This document shows positions 26,459-34,969 of a DNA stretch of 64,000 nucleotides, piece after piece; position 1 is the first letter of the stretch, and each line of letters opens with the position of its first letter. The DNA lies in the NCBI GenBank assembly GCA_963771025.1, contig CAVYRL010000007.1:1-64000 (forward strand). Direction: 5' to 3'. A model generated the notes under the pieces. That model was given only the letters and a program-made list of their open reading frames with translations. It was not told where the DNA came from and did no database searches. A program made the translations under genes and the position numbers. This DNA comes from Miltoncostaea sp963771025. GTDB taxonomy: Bacteria; Actinomycetota; Thermoleophilia; Miltoncostaeales; Miltoncostaeaceae.

Positions 26459-28132
26459 TTGAAACCGACCTCTCATCCGCCCATTGTCTTGGCGGTGACG
26501 ACACACGCGACCGCCACGGCGGCGGATGACCGGGCGCTGCTTTCGCATCTGATCGCCATTCCCGCGCTGGCAGGCGCCCGCATCGTCCCCCGCTCCGCCC
26601 CTCTCGACGTGCCCATCTCGGCGCTCGTGCTGGCCGACGCGGACGCCCCGCACGAGCAGGGCGCGCTGGTCGCGTGCCCGGGCGCGCCGCCGCGCGAGCC
26701 GCCGCCCGGGTGTGCCGCGGTGGTCTGCCGCACGGCGCCATCGGATGACCTCGGCGTACCGGCGATCGTGCTCCCGGCCACGGCGCCATGGGGCATCGTC
26801 ATCGCCGAGCTGGTGGGCGCCATCGCCGGTGGTCCCACCCAGGCCGCGGCGGCCGCGGCGCGCGGCGCCCTGCGGGCGCCGCTCATCGAGGGACACGGCC
26901 ACCCGGGCCTGGCCGCGGCGGCCAACGACCTGCTGCACGTACCGGTGGCGATCCTCGACGAGTACCTCGACCAGCGTGGATCGGCCGGGCTCTCGGCCGA
27001 CGACGAGGCCTTTCTCGAGGCGGCCATCCTGCGCGCGCGCGGTCATGGCCCGGCGTCCATCGTCGGGCCGTTCGTCGAGGAGGAGATGCCCGGCATCAGC
27101 CGCTCGCTGGTGACCAGCGGTGGTGCGGTGATCGGCGTGCTGGTGGTCTGGGCCCCCTGGCCGCTCGCCCCGGCGCCGGGGGCGGTGATCGAGGAGCTCG
27201 CCGAGGCGGTGGCCCTCGAGCGGGCCCGCGAGGAGGTGCGCACCGAGACCGAGTCGCGCCTGCGCGGCGACCTGATCGACGAGCTGATGGCCGGCGAGGT
27301 GGTGAGCCGCGAGTCGCTGGTGCGCCGCGCCCGGCACCTGGGCGCGGATCTCTCCGGCGGCGCCGTCGCGCTGATCGGAAAGCTCCAGGACCCCCACACC
27401 GAGGGCCGCATCATCACCGACCCCCGCCTGGTGCGGCGGTTCCTGCAACAGGCGCGCGCGGCGATGGATCTGCACTGGCCGCGTGCCCTGGTGGACTGGA
27501 ACGAGGGGCGGCTGCTGGCGCTGCTGCCGCCGGCCCCGGCGGGCGGCGGCGATCCGTCCCGCGAGGAGATCGAGGCCCAGGCCTCCACGCTCGGCAAGCG
27601 TCTGCTGGCCGCCACCCGCGAAACGGTGCCCGGCCTCGCGTTGACACTCGCGCTGTCGCGTTTCACCCTCGAGCCCGAGCGGCTGGGCGTGGCTCTCGAC
27701 GAGGCCCGCCTGGCGCTGTCGATCGGCGAGCGGCTGGGCCGCGCCGGCGAGGTGGTCACCTTCGAGGAGACCGGCACCTACAAGCTGCTCTTCCACATCT
27801 TCGCCGACCGCCCGGAGGAGCTGATCTCGTTCTACGAGCAGACGATCGCGCCGCTGGTGCGGTACGACGAGCAGTACCAGACCGAACTGGTGGGCACGCT
27901 CTCCACGTACCTCGGGCACGACTGCAACCTGGCGGCCACGGCCAGCACGCTCTACACGCACCGGCACACGGTGCGATACCGCCTGGACCGGATCGCCGAG
28001 CTCTCGGGGCTCGACATCGCCAAGACCGACGACCGCGAAAAGCTCTCCCTCGGCCTCAAGGCCATGCGCCTGCTGGGGCGTCGCGTCTCGACCGTCACCC
28101 AGAAGCCGAAGCGCCGCGCCGCGGCGAGCTGA
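26459..28132 (+). CDS. PucR-family transcriptional regulator
   Basis: CdaR/PucR-type regulator of 557 aa. The C-terminal helix-turn-helix is clear: TLSTYLGHDCNLAATASTLYTHRHTVRYRLDRI, followed by AELSGLDI. The middle carries the GGDEF-like region of the family, and the N-terminal 300 residues would be the ligand-sensing part. TTG 26459 was chosen because GGGAGGAG lies 8 bases upstream; GTG 26495 is the alternative. Divergent placement from glnN suggests a nitrogen-related role, which is inference. Its last 38 bases overlap the convergent aminotransferase gene. Confidence 0.85.
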   Translation: MKPTSHPPIVLAVTTHATATAADDRALLSHLIAIPALAGARIVPRSAPLDVPISALVLADADAPHEQGALVACPGAPPREPPPGCAAVVCRTAPSDDLGVPAIVLPATAPWGIVIAELVGAIAGGPTQAAAAAARGALRAPLIEGHGHPGLAAAANDLLHVPVAILDEYLDQRGSAGLSADDEAFLEAAILRARGHGPASIVGPFVEEEMPGISRSLVTSGGAVIGVLVVWAPWPLAPAPGAVIEELAEAVALERAREEVRTETESRLRGDLIDELMAGEVVSRESLVRRARHLGADLSGGAVALIGKLQDPHTEGRIITDPRLVRRFLQQARAAMDLHWPRALVDWNEGRLLALLPPAPAGGGDPSREEIEAQASTLGKRLLAATRETVPGLALTLALSRFTLEPERLGVALDEARLALSIGERLGRAGEVVTFEETGTYKLLFHIFADRPEELISFYEQTIAPLVRYDEQYQTELVGTLSTYLGHDCNLAATASTLYTHRHTVRYRLDRIAELSGLDIAKTDDREKLSLGLKAMRLLGRRVSTVTQKPKRRAAAS

Positions 28133-28910
28133 GCTCCTCCCGCAGCAGCGCGTGAATCCGGTGGGCGACCGGGCCCGGTGATCCATCGCCCACCGGGACG
28201 CCGTCCACCTCGACCACCGCCATGGCCCCGCGCAGCGCGTTGGTGAGCACGATCTCGCCGGCGCTCCTCCAGGCCGACTCGTCGCAGACCTCCTCCGCGA
28301 CGGTGAGGCCCTCCAGGACGAGCGCCCGGGCGATGCCCGGGAGCAGGCCCATGGCCGGAGCCGTGGTCGGCCGCCCGTCGACCACGCAGAACACGCTCGT
28401 GGTGGCCGCCTCGCCCAGCCGCCCCGCGCCGTCCAGCAACAGCGCGTGCTGCGCCCCGGCGCTCACCGCCTGGCGCTGGGCGCGACGGAAGCCCGCGTAG
28501 GACAGGGTCTTGTGCTCCGCAGTCGTGAGACCCGGCTGCCAGGCGCCCCGCACCGCGAGCGCGCGCACGGCCGGCGGGTCGGCGTCGAGGGGTTCCACAA
28601 ACGCCCCCTCCACCAGGAGCGTCGGGCGCGGCGTGGCGGTGAGCCGGACCCGTCCGGGGCCTCGGCCCAGCGCCGCGACCACCGCTTCAACGCCCTCCTC
28701 CATCGCCCGTGGGGCCGGCATGGACGACAGCCCGAGGACCCGCGCGGAGCGCGCGAGGCGATCGAGGTGCCGGCCCAGCAGAGGCACGCCTCCGCCCTCG
28801 GCCCGCATCGTCTCGAACAGGCCCTCGCCCCAGCGCACGCCGGGGTCGTCGATGGAAAGGGCCGCCGTGCCGGGCTCGACCAGGGCGCCGTCCAGCCACA
28901 CCACCCTCAT
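28095..28910 (-). CDS. Class IV aminotransferase / aminodeoxychorismate lyase-like
   Basis: PLP enzyme of the D-amino acid/branched-chain aminotransferase and 4-amino-4-deoxychorismate lyase fold (271 aa). WLDG, IDDPGVRWGEGLFETM, the PLP lysine in EHKTLSYAGFRRA and GRLGEAATTSVF are all family motifs. ATG 28910 was taken because MRVVWLDG is the usual N-terminus; GTG 28925 is possible. No pabA or pabB is nearby, so lyase and aminotransferase cannot be told apart. Confidence 0.83.
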   Translation of the reverse strand: MRVVWLDGALVEPGTAALSIDDPGVRWGEGLFETMRAEGGGVPLLGRHLDRLARSARVLGLSSMPAPRAMEEGVEAVVAALGRGPGRVRLTATPRPTLLVEGAFVEPLDADPPAVRALAVRGAWQPGLTTAEHKTLSYAGFRRAQRQAVSAGAQHALLLDGAGRLGEAATTSVFCVVDGRPTTAPAMGLLPGIARALVLEGLTVAEEVCDESAWRSAGEIVLTNALRGAMAVVEVDGVPVGDGSPGPVAHRIHALLREELSSPRRGASASG

Positions 28911-29031
28911 GCGCGGGCGGCCCACGGAGCGGGGTGGAGGTGTGTGAGAATGGCCGGAGAGTGTTCCCCGGCCGAAGGAGTCGCCCCGTGCCGCACGCGG
29001 ATGACGCTAGCAAGGCACTGGACGGAGCAGC

Positions 29032-29517
29032 ATGAGGCAGACGATCGCGTTCCAGGCGACCGGCTTCGATTGCTCGCCTGTCCAGGTCGAGATCGACGAG
29101 AACGGCGAGCCTCCGGATCCCGACGCGCTCCCGGTGGCCCTGCTGGCCTTTGAGAGCGGTCCGAACGTGGTGCTGACGCTGCCGCTCGCGACCAGCGACG
29201 CCGAGAACATGATGAACGCCTTCACCCAGGCCGAGCCGTACCGCCAGGAGATCCCGGATGCGGGCGACTGGGAGCCCCAGCCCTCCGGCCTGCCCGAGGG
29301 CCTGTTCTGGGCGCTGCAGCCGACCGTGGTGGGCGTGTCCGTGACACCGCCCCAGCAGACGGCGGACGGGCTCGTGCCCCACTGGACCCTGGCCTTCGAC
29401 GATGAGGACGGGAGCCAGGTGCAGATCGCGGTCAGCGACCCGATGTGCGTCCAAATCGTACGCGCGCTGGCGGGAGTCGCGCACGGCGAGACGGACACCC
29501 TGGAGAGCGAGGACTAG
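29032..29517 (+). CDS. Hypothetical acidic protein
   Basis: Cytoplasmic protein of 161 aa, rich in Asp, Glu and Pro, with no membrane segment or signal. The start ATG 29032 follows GGAG by 4 bases. Alternating beta-like stretches (NVVLTLPLATSD, HWTLAFDDEDGSQVQIAV) suggest a compact beta fold. It is 11 bases before an ATP-grasp gene and likely shares its transcript. No family was recognised. Confidence 0.6.
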   Translation: MRQTIAFQATGFDCSPVQVEIDENGEPPDPDALPVALLAFESGPNVVLTLPLATSDAENMMNAFTQAEPYRQEIPDAGDWEPQPSGLPEGLFWALQPTVVGVSVTPPQQTADGLVPHWTLAFDDEDGSQVQIAVSDPMCVQIVRALAGVAHGETDTLESED

Positions 29518-29528
29518 CGCGCGGCGCC

Positions 29529-30695
29529 ATGGGCTCGCCCGGTCCCCTCAAGGTGATCGTGGTATGGACCGGGTACCGCCCCGGGCCGTGGGTCCTGCGG
29601 GCGCTCAAGGCGGCGGGCCACCGGCCGATCGGGGTCAGCCCCGATCCGGCGGGTGGCCGCTCCACGGCATGTCTGCGGCCGCTGCGCTGCCCCTCCCCCT
29701 CGACCTCGCCCGACCGCTTCCTCGCCGGCCTCGAGGTGCTGTGCCGGGAGCACGGGGCGCATGCGGTGCTGCCGCTCAGCGAGAACGCCGTCGAGGTGCT
29801 TGCCGACCGCGTGGAGGGAGGCCTCGCGGGCGCCGTGATCGTCGGGCCCGACGCGCGCCAGTACCGGGAGCTCTGCGACAAGACGACGCTCCGCGACACG
29901 GTCGCGGCGGCGGGGCTCGAGAGCCCGGCGGGCGTCACCGTCGGGCGCGAGGGACCCACCGGTCCGTGGCCGAGCTTCCCCTCGATCGTGAAGCTGCGGG
30001 CGACCGCGATGGGCGCCTCCGCGATCGAGGTGCTGGTGGTCCACGACGAGCGGGGGCGGGCGGCCGCCGTCGAGGCGATCGTGTCGGCCGGCCACGAGGC
30101 CGTGGTCCAGGAGCGGGTGATCGGCACCCACTGGACGGTGCACGCCGTGCGTGGCGCGGACGGCCGGTTCGCGGCCGTTCTCGGCCGCATCGAACGCACC
30201 TTCCCGCGGGGAGCGGGGATGCCGTCCGTGATCAGCGTGCTGGCGCGCGAGGGCCCGGCGATCGACGCGGCGCGCCGGGTGCTCGACCAGGTCGACTACC
30301 GGGGTCTGGCAAACGTGCAGCTCTTCGAGCGGGCCGACGGGCTCTTCGTCGTGCACGACGTGAACCTGCGCCCGCCGGCGCCCGTGGCGCTGAGCATCAG
30401 GGCGGGCCTGAACCTCCCCGCGCTGGCCGTCGAGGCCACGGTCGGACGGGAGTGGGCGGCGCCGCGCGCGCCGCTGAGGCCGTTCGCGTACATCTCACGA
30501 TTCGACGAGATGAAGGGGTTGGTCGACGACGCCTCCGTGGGCGGGCCGATGACGGCCCTGCGGCGCGCCGCCCGCGTCCATGGCCGCGGGCGGCGGCTGG
30601 TGGATCCTCCCCTGCGCGACCCGCTCTGGCTCGCGCGGGTGCCCCGCGGGGTCGTGCGGCGGGCACGCGCCCAGATCGCGCCGGCGAGGACATAG
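29529..30695 (+). CDS. ATP-grasp family ligase-like protein
   Basis: Protein of 388 aa with ATP-grasp layout. The N-terminal Rossmann-like part (KVIVVWTGYRPGPWVLRAL) precedes the ATP-binding lobe DKTTLRDTVAAAGLESPAGV and SIVKLRATAMGASAIEVL. The C-terminal metal-binding region is VHDVNLRPPAPVALSI, matching the E/D-x-N-x-R motif. It is likely a carboxylate-amine/thiol ligase of carbamoyl-phosphate-synthetase-like type; substrates are unknown. It follows the hypothetical gene closely. Confidence 0.72.
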   Translation: MGSPGPLKVIVVWTGYRPGPWVLRALKAAGHRPIGVSPDPAGGRSTACLRPLRCPSPSTSPDRFLAGLEVLCREHGAHAVLPLSENAVEVLADRVEGGLAGAVIVGPDARQYRELCDKTTLRDTVAAAGLESPAGVTVGREGPTGPWPSFPSIVKLRATAMGASAIEVLVVHDERGRAAAVEAIVSAGHEAVVQERVIGTHWTVHAVRGADGRFAAVLGRIERTFPRGAGMPSVISVLAREGPAIDAARRVLDQVDYRGLANVQLFERADGLFVVHDVNLRPPAPVALSIRAGLNLPALAVEATVGREWAAPRAPLRPFAYISRFDEMKGLVDDASVGGPMTALRRAARVHGRGRRLVDPPLRDPLWLARVPRGVVRRARAQIAPART

Positions 30696-30714
30696 CCCGC
30701 GGGATTCACGCCAT

Positions 30715-30726
30715 TACCAATGGGTA
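30715..30726. promoter_or_regulatory. Possible operator upstream of the siroheme reductase
   Basis: TACC-N4-GGTA palindrome followed by a direct GGTATCTGGTAT repeat, in an AT-rich island 43 bases before the ATG at 30769. The position suits control of the reductase operon, but the regulator is unknown. Confidence 0.3.
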
Positions 30727-30768
30727 TCTGGTATTTTCTCCGCCTCGACGAGACACGAGGGCGGTGGA

Positions 30769-33033
30769 ATGAGCGGGATCGATTGGCGTGAGCGGGTTCT
30801 CGACCAAATGCCTCCGGCCCTGGCCGAGGAGATCGACATCTTCGAGGGCCAGATGGAGTTGCGCCGCCAGGGCAAGATCGAGGACCGGGTCTTCGCGGAG
30901 ACCCGCCTGCGGCGCGGCGTGTACGGCCAGCGCTACGACAACGGCCAGCGCCACGACGGGCTGGCCTCACGGCAGCTGGTCTTCCCCGCCGGTGAGCTCA
31001 CCAAGGGTCCCGAGACCCTGTGGGACGCGCCGGGAATGGTGCGCATCAAGGTGCCCTACGGCGGCATCACGCCGGATCAGCTCGACGTGATCGCGGAGCT
31101 CGCCGAGGAGTACTCGGACGGGATCCTGCACATCACCACCCGCCAGGACGTTCAGCTGCACTACGTCCACATCGACGACACGGCCGACCTGATGCGGCGC
31201 CTCGCGGCGGTCGACATCACCACCCGTGAGGCCTGCGGCAACGGCGTCCGCAACCTCACCGCGTGCCCTCTGGCCGGCGTGTGCCACACCGAGGCGTTCG
31301 ACACCACCGCCTACGCCGCCGCCCTCTTCCGCTTCCTGCTGGGCCACCCGGACTGCCAGGATTTCGGTCGCAAGTTCAAGCCGGCCTTCTCCGGCTGCGC
31401 GGGCGAGGCCTGCGGGCTGGTGATGATGCACGACTTCGGCGCCATCGCCCGCCGGACCGTGGTCGACGGCGTCGAGCGACGCTCCTTCGACCTCTACGTG
31501 GGCGGCGGGCTCGGTACGACCCCGCACCAGGCGAAGCTGCTCTACGAGGACCATCCCGTCGAGGAGCTGCTCCCCGCGGTGCAGTCGATCGCCCGCGTCT
31601 TCGGCCGTCTGGGAGAGAAGGCCAATCGCAACCGCGCGCGCATCAAGTTCCTGGTCGCGAAGCTCGGCATCGACGAGTTCCGCCGCCTGGTCGATGAGGA
31701 GCGCAGGGTGCTCCCCCACGACGAACGCTGGACCTCCTACCTGCCCTCGGTCGAGGACTACACCGAGTCGCCGGTCCGGGAGTCGGTGCCCCGCCCGCCG
31801 AACGGCACGGCCACGGCGGAGGGCTACGAGCACTGGCTCTCGACCAACGTGTACCGCCAGCGCCAGGCCGGGTTCGCGGTCGCCACCATCGCCCTTCCCC
31901 TCGGCGACCTGACCTCGGAACAGACGCGCAAGCTGGGCGAGGTCGCCCGCCGCTACGTCGGCGACGCCGTGCGCACCACCGTCGAGCAGAACATCGTGTT
32001 GCGGTGGGTGCACGAGGGCGACCTGCCGGCGCTGCACGCCGAGCTTGTCGCCATCGACCTCGCCACGCCCGGCGCCGGCACGATCGTCGACGTCACCTCG
32101 TGCCCCGGCACCGACACCTGCAAGCTGGGCATCGCGTCCTCGCGCGGCCTGGCCGCCGAGCTGCGCGCGCAGCTGGGCCGTCGCCAGTACGAGCTGGACG
32201 AGGCGGTGCGGGGCCTGCGCATCAAGGTGAGCGGCTGCTTCAACTCGTGCGGCCAGCACCACGTGGCCGACATCGGCTTCTTCGGCAACAGCCGGAAGAT
32301 CAACGGCGTCACCGTGCCCCACTTCCAGGTGGTGCTGGGCGGGCGCTGGCGCGAGAACGCGGGCTCCTACGGCCTGGCCGTCGGCGCGGTCCCGTCCAAG
32401 CGGATCCCCGAGGTGGTGGACGTCATCACCACGCGGTTCGTCGCCGAGCGGGAGCCGGACGAGAGCTTCCAGGACTGGATCGTCCGCCTGGGCAAGAAGG
32501 AACTGGGCGCGCTGATCGGCGAGCTCAAGACGATCCCGACGCCCGAGGAGGCGCCCGGCGCCTACATGGACTGGGGCGACGCCCGCGTGTTCACCATGGG
32601 CGACCTGGGCATCGGCGAATGCGCGGGCGAGGTGATCTCCAGCACCGACCTCGAGCTGTCGTTCGCCGAGAGCATCGCCTTCGAGGCCCAGGTCGCGCTG
32701 GAGGACGGCGACCTGGAGCGGGCCGACGAGCGGGCCTACGCGGCGATGGTGGCCGGTGCTCGCGCCCTGGTGCGCACCGAGTTCCCCAACGTGCCCGACG
32801 ACCCCGACACCATCGTGAACGAGTTCAAGACGCGCTTCTACGACACCGAACGCTTCTTCGACCGCTTCGCGAAGGGCCGCTTCGCGCGCCCTCTGTTCGA
32901 CCGCCACGCCGGGCCGCCCGAGATCCACGAGGCCGAGGCCGCGCGTTCCCTGGTGGAGGAGTCGCAGTTGTTCATCGACGCCGTCCACGCCTTCGAGATC
33001 CGCGAGGCCGGCGCGCAGTCGGCCCTCGTCTAG
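30769..33033 (+). CDS. Siroheme nitrite/sulfite reductase with C-terminal extension
   Basis: Ferredoxin-type assimilatory nitrite or sulfite reductase (six-electron reduction, cytoplasmic). Siroheme/4Fe-4S ligands are C445 and C451 (TSCPGTDTC) and C490 and C494 (SGCFNSC). Two ferrite-reductase-like half repeats are present (ITTRQDVQLHYV and TVEQNIVLRWV). At 754 aa it is some 150-200 residues longer than ordinary NirA/Sir. The extra C-terminus (from about residue 590) is helical (RADERAYAAMVAGARALVR, RFYDTERFFDRFAKGRFARP) and resembles a HEPN-like bundle. It is followed after 8 bases by a small unknown gene. Nitrite versus sulfite cannot be decided. Confidence 0.9.
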   Translation: MSGIDWRERVLDQMPPALAEEIDIFEGQMELRRQGKIEDRVFAETRLRRGVYGQRYDNGQRHDGLASRQLVFPAGELTKGPETLWDAPGMVRIKVPYGGITPDQLDVIAELAEEYSDGILHITTRQDVQLHYVHIDDTADLMRRLAAVDITTREACGNGVRNLTACPLAGVCHTEAFDTTAYAAALFRFLLGHPDCQDFGRKFKPAFSGCAGEACGLVMMHDFGAIARRTVVDGVERRSFDLYVGGGLGTTPHQAKLLYEDHPVEELLPAVQSIARVFGRLGEKANRNRARIKFLVAKLGIDEFRRLVDEERRVLPHDERWTSYLPSVEDYTESPVRESVPRPPNGTATAEGYEHWLSTNVYRQRQAGFAVATIALPLGDLTSEQTRKLGEVARRYVGDAVRTTVEQNIVLRWVHEGDLPALHAELVAIDLATPGAGTIVDVTSCPGTDTCKLGIASSRGLAAELRAQLGRRQYELDEAVRGLRIKVSGCFNSCGQHHVADIGFFGNSRKINGVTVPHFQVVLGGRWRENAGSYGLAVGAVPSKRIPEVVDVITTRFVAEREPDESFQDWIVRLGKKELGALIGELKTIPTPEEAPGAYMDWGDARVFTMGDLGIGECAGEVISSTDLELSFAESIAFEAQVALEDGDLERADERAYAAMVAGARALVRTEFPNVPDDPDTIVNEFKTRFYDTERFFDRFAKGRFARPLFDRHAGPPEIHEAEAARSLVEESQLFIDAVHAFEIREAGAQSALV

Positions 33034-33041
33034 GAGCCGAG

Positions 33042-33608
33042 ATGAGCGCGGTCGACGAGGTGCTCGTGGCGGATGTCGTCCGCATCGGCGCCAAGCTGTA
33101 CGCGCAGAACCCCGAGGTGGTCGATGCCGACGCCTACGCGGGCCTGTTCCACGGATGGATCCAGGAGCGCGTCCTCGACGGCGTCCCGATCGACGTCGCG
33201 GACTACACGCATGTTCCTGACGGGCCGGGGATCATTCTGATCGGCCACGAGGCCGATCGGTCGATCGACTTCGGCGAGGGTCGCCCGGGGGTGCTGTACC
33301 AGCGTAAGCGCGACCTCGACGGGCCGCTCGAGGAGCGCTTCAGGATCGCCCTCGAGGGCGCCGACGCGATCGCCGGCCGAGTCGAGGGCGACCCCGCCAC
33401 GGACGGCGTGGCGTTCGGCCGTGAGGAGATCCTGATCCGGATCAACGACCGGCTGCGCGCGCCCAACACGGACGCCACCCTCGCCGCGATCCGTCCGGCG
33501 CTGGAGTCGGCTCTCGCGGCCGTGCGCTCCGGAGCCACCGCGCGGATCGCGCGGGTCGCCGCAGATCCCAAGGGGCCGTTCACCGCCCGGGTTCTCCTGA
33601 CCGCCTGA
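33042..33608 (+). CDS. Conserved-looking partner of the siroheme reductase, unknown function
   Basis: Cytoplasmic protein of 188 aa, 8 bases downstream of the reductase and surely in its operon. No cysteine cluster, signal or membrane segment is visible. Notable parts are AYAGLFHGWIQERVLDGVPIDVADYTHVPDGPGIILIGHEAD and a C-terminal alanine-rich helix pair. It may assist assembly or reduction, but that is only context. Confidence 0.65.
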   Translation: MSAVDEVLVADVVRIGAKLYAQNPEVVDADAYAGLFHGWIQERVLDGVPIDVADYTHVPDGPGIILIGHEADRSIDFGEGRPGVLYQRKRDLDGPLEERFRIALEGADAIAGRVEGDPATDGVAFGREEILIRINDRLRAPNTDATLAAIRPALESALAAVRSGATARIARVAADPKGPFTARVLLTA

Positions 33609-33630
33609 CCGGCGGCCGGGGGGTGCCCAG

Positions 33631-34152
33631 GTGGCGTTCGATCCCGTCATCGGCAGCCGGTTCGGCTTCACGGCCGACGACCTCGAGGCCAACCGCGACG
33701 GCCGGCTGACCGACGAGCAGAACCGGCTGCTGGACGCGGCGGTGACGGCGTACGACCGCGGCGCGCGACGGTCGGCGCGGCTGGTGGCGGTGGTGTTCAC
33801 GGTCGCGATCGTGCTGACCGCCGTGGCGATCGCCGCCACTCCGGGGGGCGGGCTGGCGGCCGCGTCGGTCGCAACCGTCATCCTGACCGGCATCTTCATG
33901 ATCGTGATGTGGGCGATGACGCGCGGGCAGCGCACCCGCGGAGCGATCCGCGACCGCCGGCTCCTCGTGGCCGAGGGTGTCCTCAACGTGCGCACCAGCC
34001 CGACGGGCACCTGGTACGCACAGGTGGGAGCCGCGCGCTTCGGAGTCGAGCGCGACCAGTCCACCGCGCTGCGCGAGGACGGACGCTACGCGGTGCACTA
34101 TCTCGCCCTCCCCGACGGCGCGATGCCGCTGTCCATCGAGGCGCTGGACTGA
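33631..34152 (+). CDS. Two-pass membrane protein, unknown function
   Basis: Protein of 173 aa. A soluble N-terminus of about 50 residues leads to two hydrophobic helices at about 52-72 (LVAVVFTVAIVLTAVAIAA) and 78-98. A beta-rich soluble C-terminus follows (LNVRTSPTGTWYAQVGAARFGV). It starts 22 bases after the reductase partner and ends before a hairpin terminator. Function unknown. Confidence 0.65.
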   Translation: MAFDPVIGSRFGFTADDLEANRDGRLTDEQNRLLDAAVTAYDRGARRSARLVAVVFTVAIVLTAVAIAATPGGGLAAASVATVILTGIFMIVMWAMTRGQRTRGAIRDRRLLVAEGVLNVRTSPTGTWYAQVGAARFGVERDQSTALREDGRYAVHYLALPDGAMPLSIEALD

Positions 34153-34167
34153 CGGCCACAGACGGCC

Positions 34168-34193
34168 CCGGGTCCGCGTGAGGGCGGGCCCGG
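34168..34193. terminator. Hairpin terminator between convergent genes
   Basis: Ten-bp stem (34168-34177 with 34184-34193, one G-T pair) around a 6-base loop, placed between the membrane-protein gene and the convergent hydrolase gene. Confidence 0.6.
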
Positions 34194-34199
34194 AGGCGG

Positions 34200-34895
34200 C
34201 TACGCGGCGACCGGCTGCGCGGCGCGCGAGAGGCTGCGGACGGCCTGGACCAGCTCGTTGGGGCGATCGACGGCCACGTTGTGCCCGGCCTCGGACACGA
34301 CGCGGAACCGCGCGTTCTGCATCCACGCGGAGAGCTCGCGTTGCACCTCCGCCGGGACGGCGCGGTCGGCGGCGCCCGCGAGCACGATCACGGGGGCGTC
34401 AACCTGCGCGAGGGCTCCGCGCCAGTCGGGACGTGTCCCCATGGCCTCCGCGGCGAGGGCGACACCCTCCGCGCCACGGCGCTCGCGCAGCGCTCGTGCG
34501 GCGCGAACCCAGCGGTCCTGACCCTCGAGATCCTCACCGCGCGGGCCGACCCCCGAGACGACCAGGCCGGCGACCAGGCCGGGATGCCCCAGCGCCAGCG
34601 CGAGCGCGGTGGCCGCGCCCAGACCCACGCCGACCAGAACCGCGTCACCCCCCTCGGCGCCCACCAGACGGGCCACGTCGGAGGCGAAGTCGTCGATGCT
34701 CCACGGGCCGTGCGGGGTCGGCGAGTCGCCGTGCCCCCTGAGGTCCGGGGCGATGATGCGATACTCGTCCGAGACCGCGCCCACGGCGTCGATCATGCTC
34801 TGGCCGCTCTGTCCCAGATCGTGGAGCGCGACCAACAGCGGACCGTCGCCGGTGCGGTGGACAGCGAGCTCGATGGCAGGCGGAAGAGAAGGCAT
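34200..34895 (-). CDS. Alpha/beta hydrolase without the nucleophilic serine
   Basis: Alpha/beta-hydrolase fold of 231 aa. The oxyanion region is LVALHDLGQSG, then DLRGHGDSP; the acid is in LAGAADRAVP and the histidine in SEAGHNVAVDRP. The nucleophile elbow reads GVGLG (89-93), so glycine 91 replaces serine. Either the protein is not a hydrolase or another residue acts. ATG 34895 follows AGGAG; GTG 34916 is seven codons upstream. Divergent from a CGNR-type regulator. Confidence 0.75.
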   Translation of the reverse strand: MPSLPPAIELAVHRTGDGPLLVALHDLGQSGQSMIDAVGAVSDEYRIIAPDLRGHGDSPTPHGPWSIDDFASDVARLVGAEGGDAVLVGVGLGAATALALALGHPGLVAGLVVSGVGPRGEDLEGQDRWVRAARALRERRGAEGVALAAEAMGTRPDWRGALAQVDAPVIVLAGAADRAVPAEVQRELSAWMQNARFRVVSEAGHNVAVDRPNELVQAVRSLSRAAQPVAA

Positions 34896-34907
34896 CGCGG
34901 CACTCCT

Positions 34908-34932
34908 GTAAACCACTGTGATAGACCTTTAC
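34908..34932. promoter_or_regulatory. Inverted repeat in the divergent hydrolase/regulator region
   Basis: GTAAA-N15-TTTAC in the 74-base gap between the divergent hydrolase and regulator genes. It lies just upstream of the hydrolase ribosome site and could be an autoregulatory operator. Confidence 0.3.
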
Positions 34933-34969
34933 CGGTGAGAATACGCCCGACCTGCCGGTCCGTCAAACA

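Noticed and set aside
24067..26529. Long plus-strand frame across glnN
   Set aside because: Antisense shadow of glutamine synthetase; composition is low-complexity and no domain is seen.
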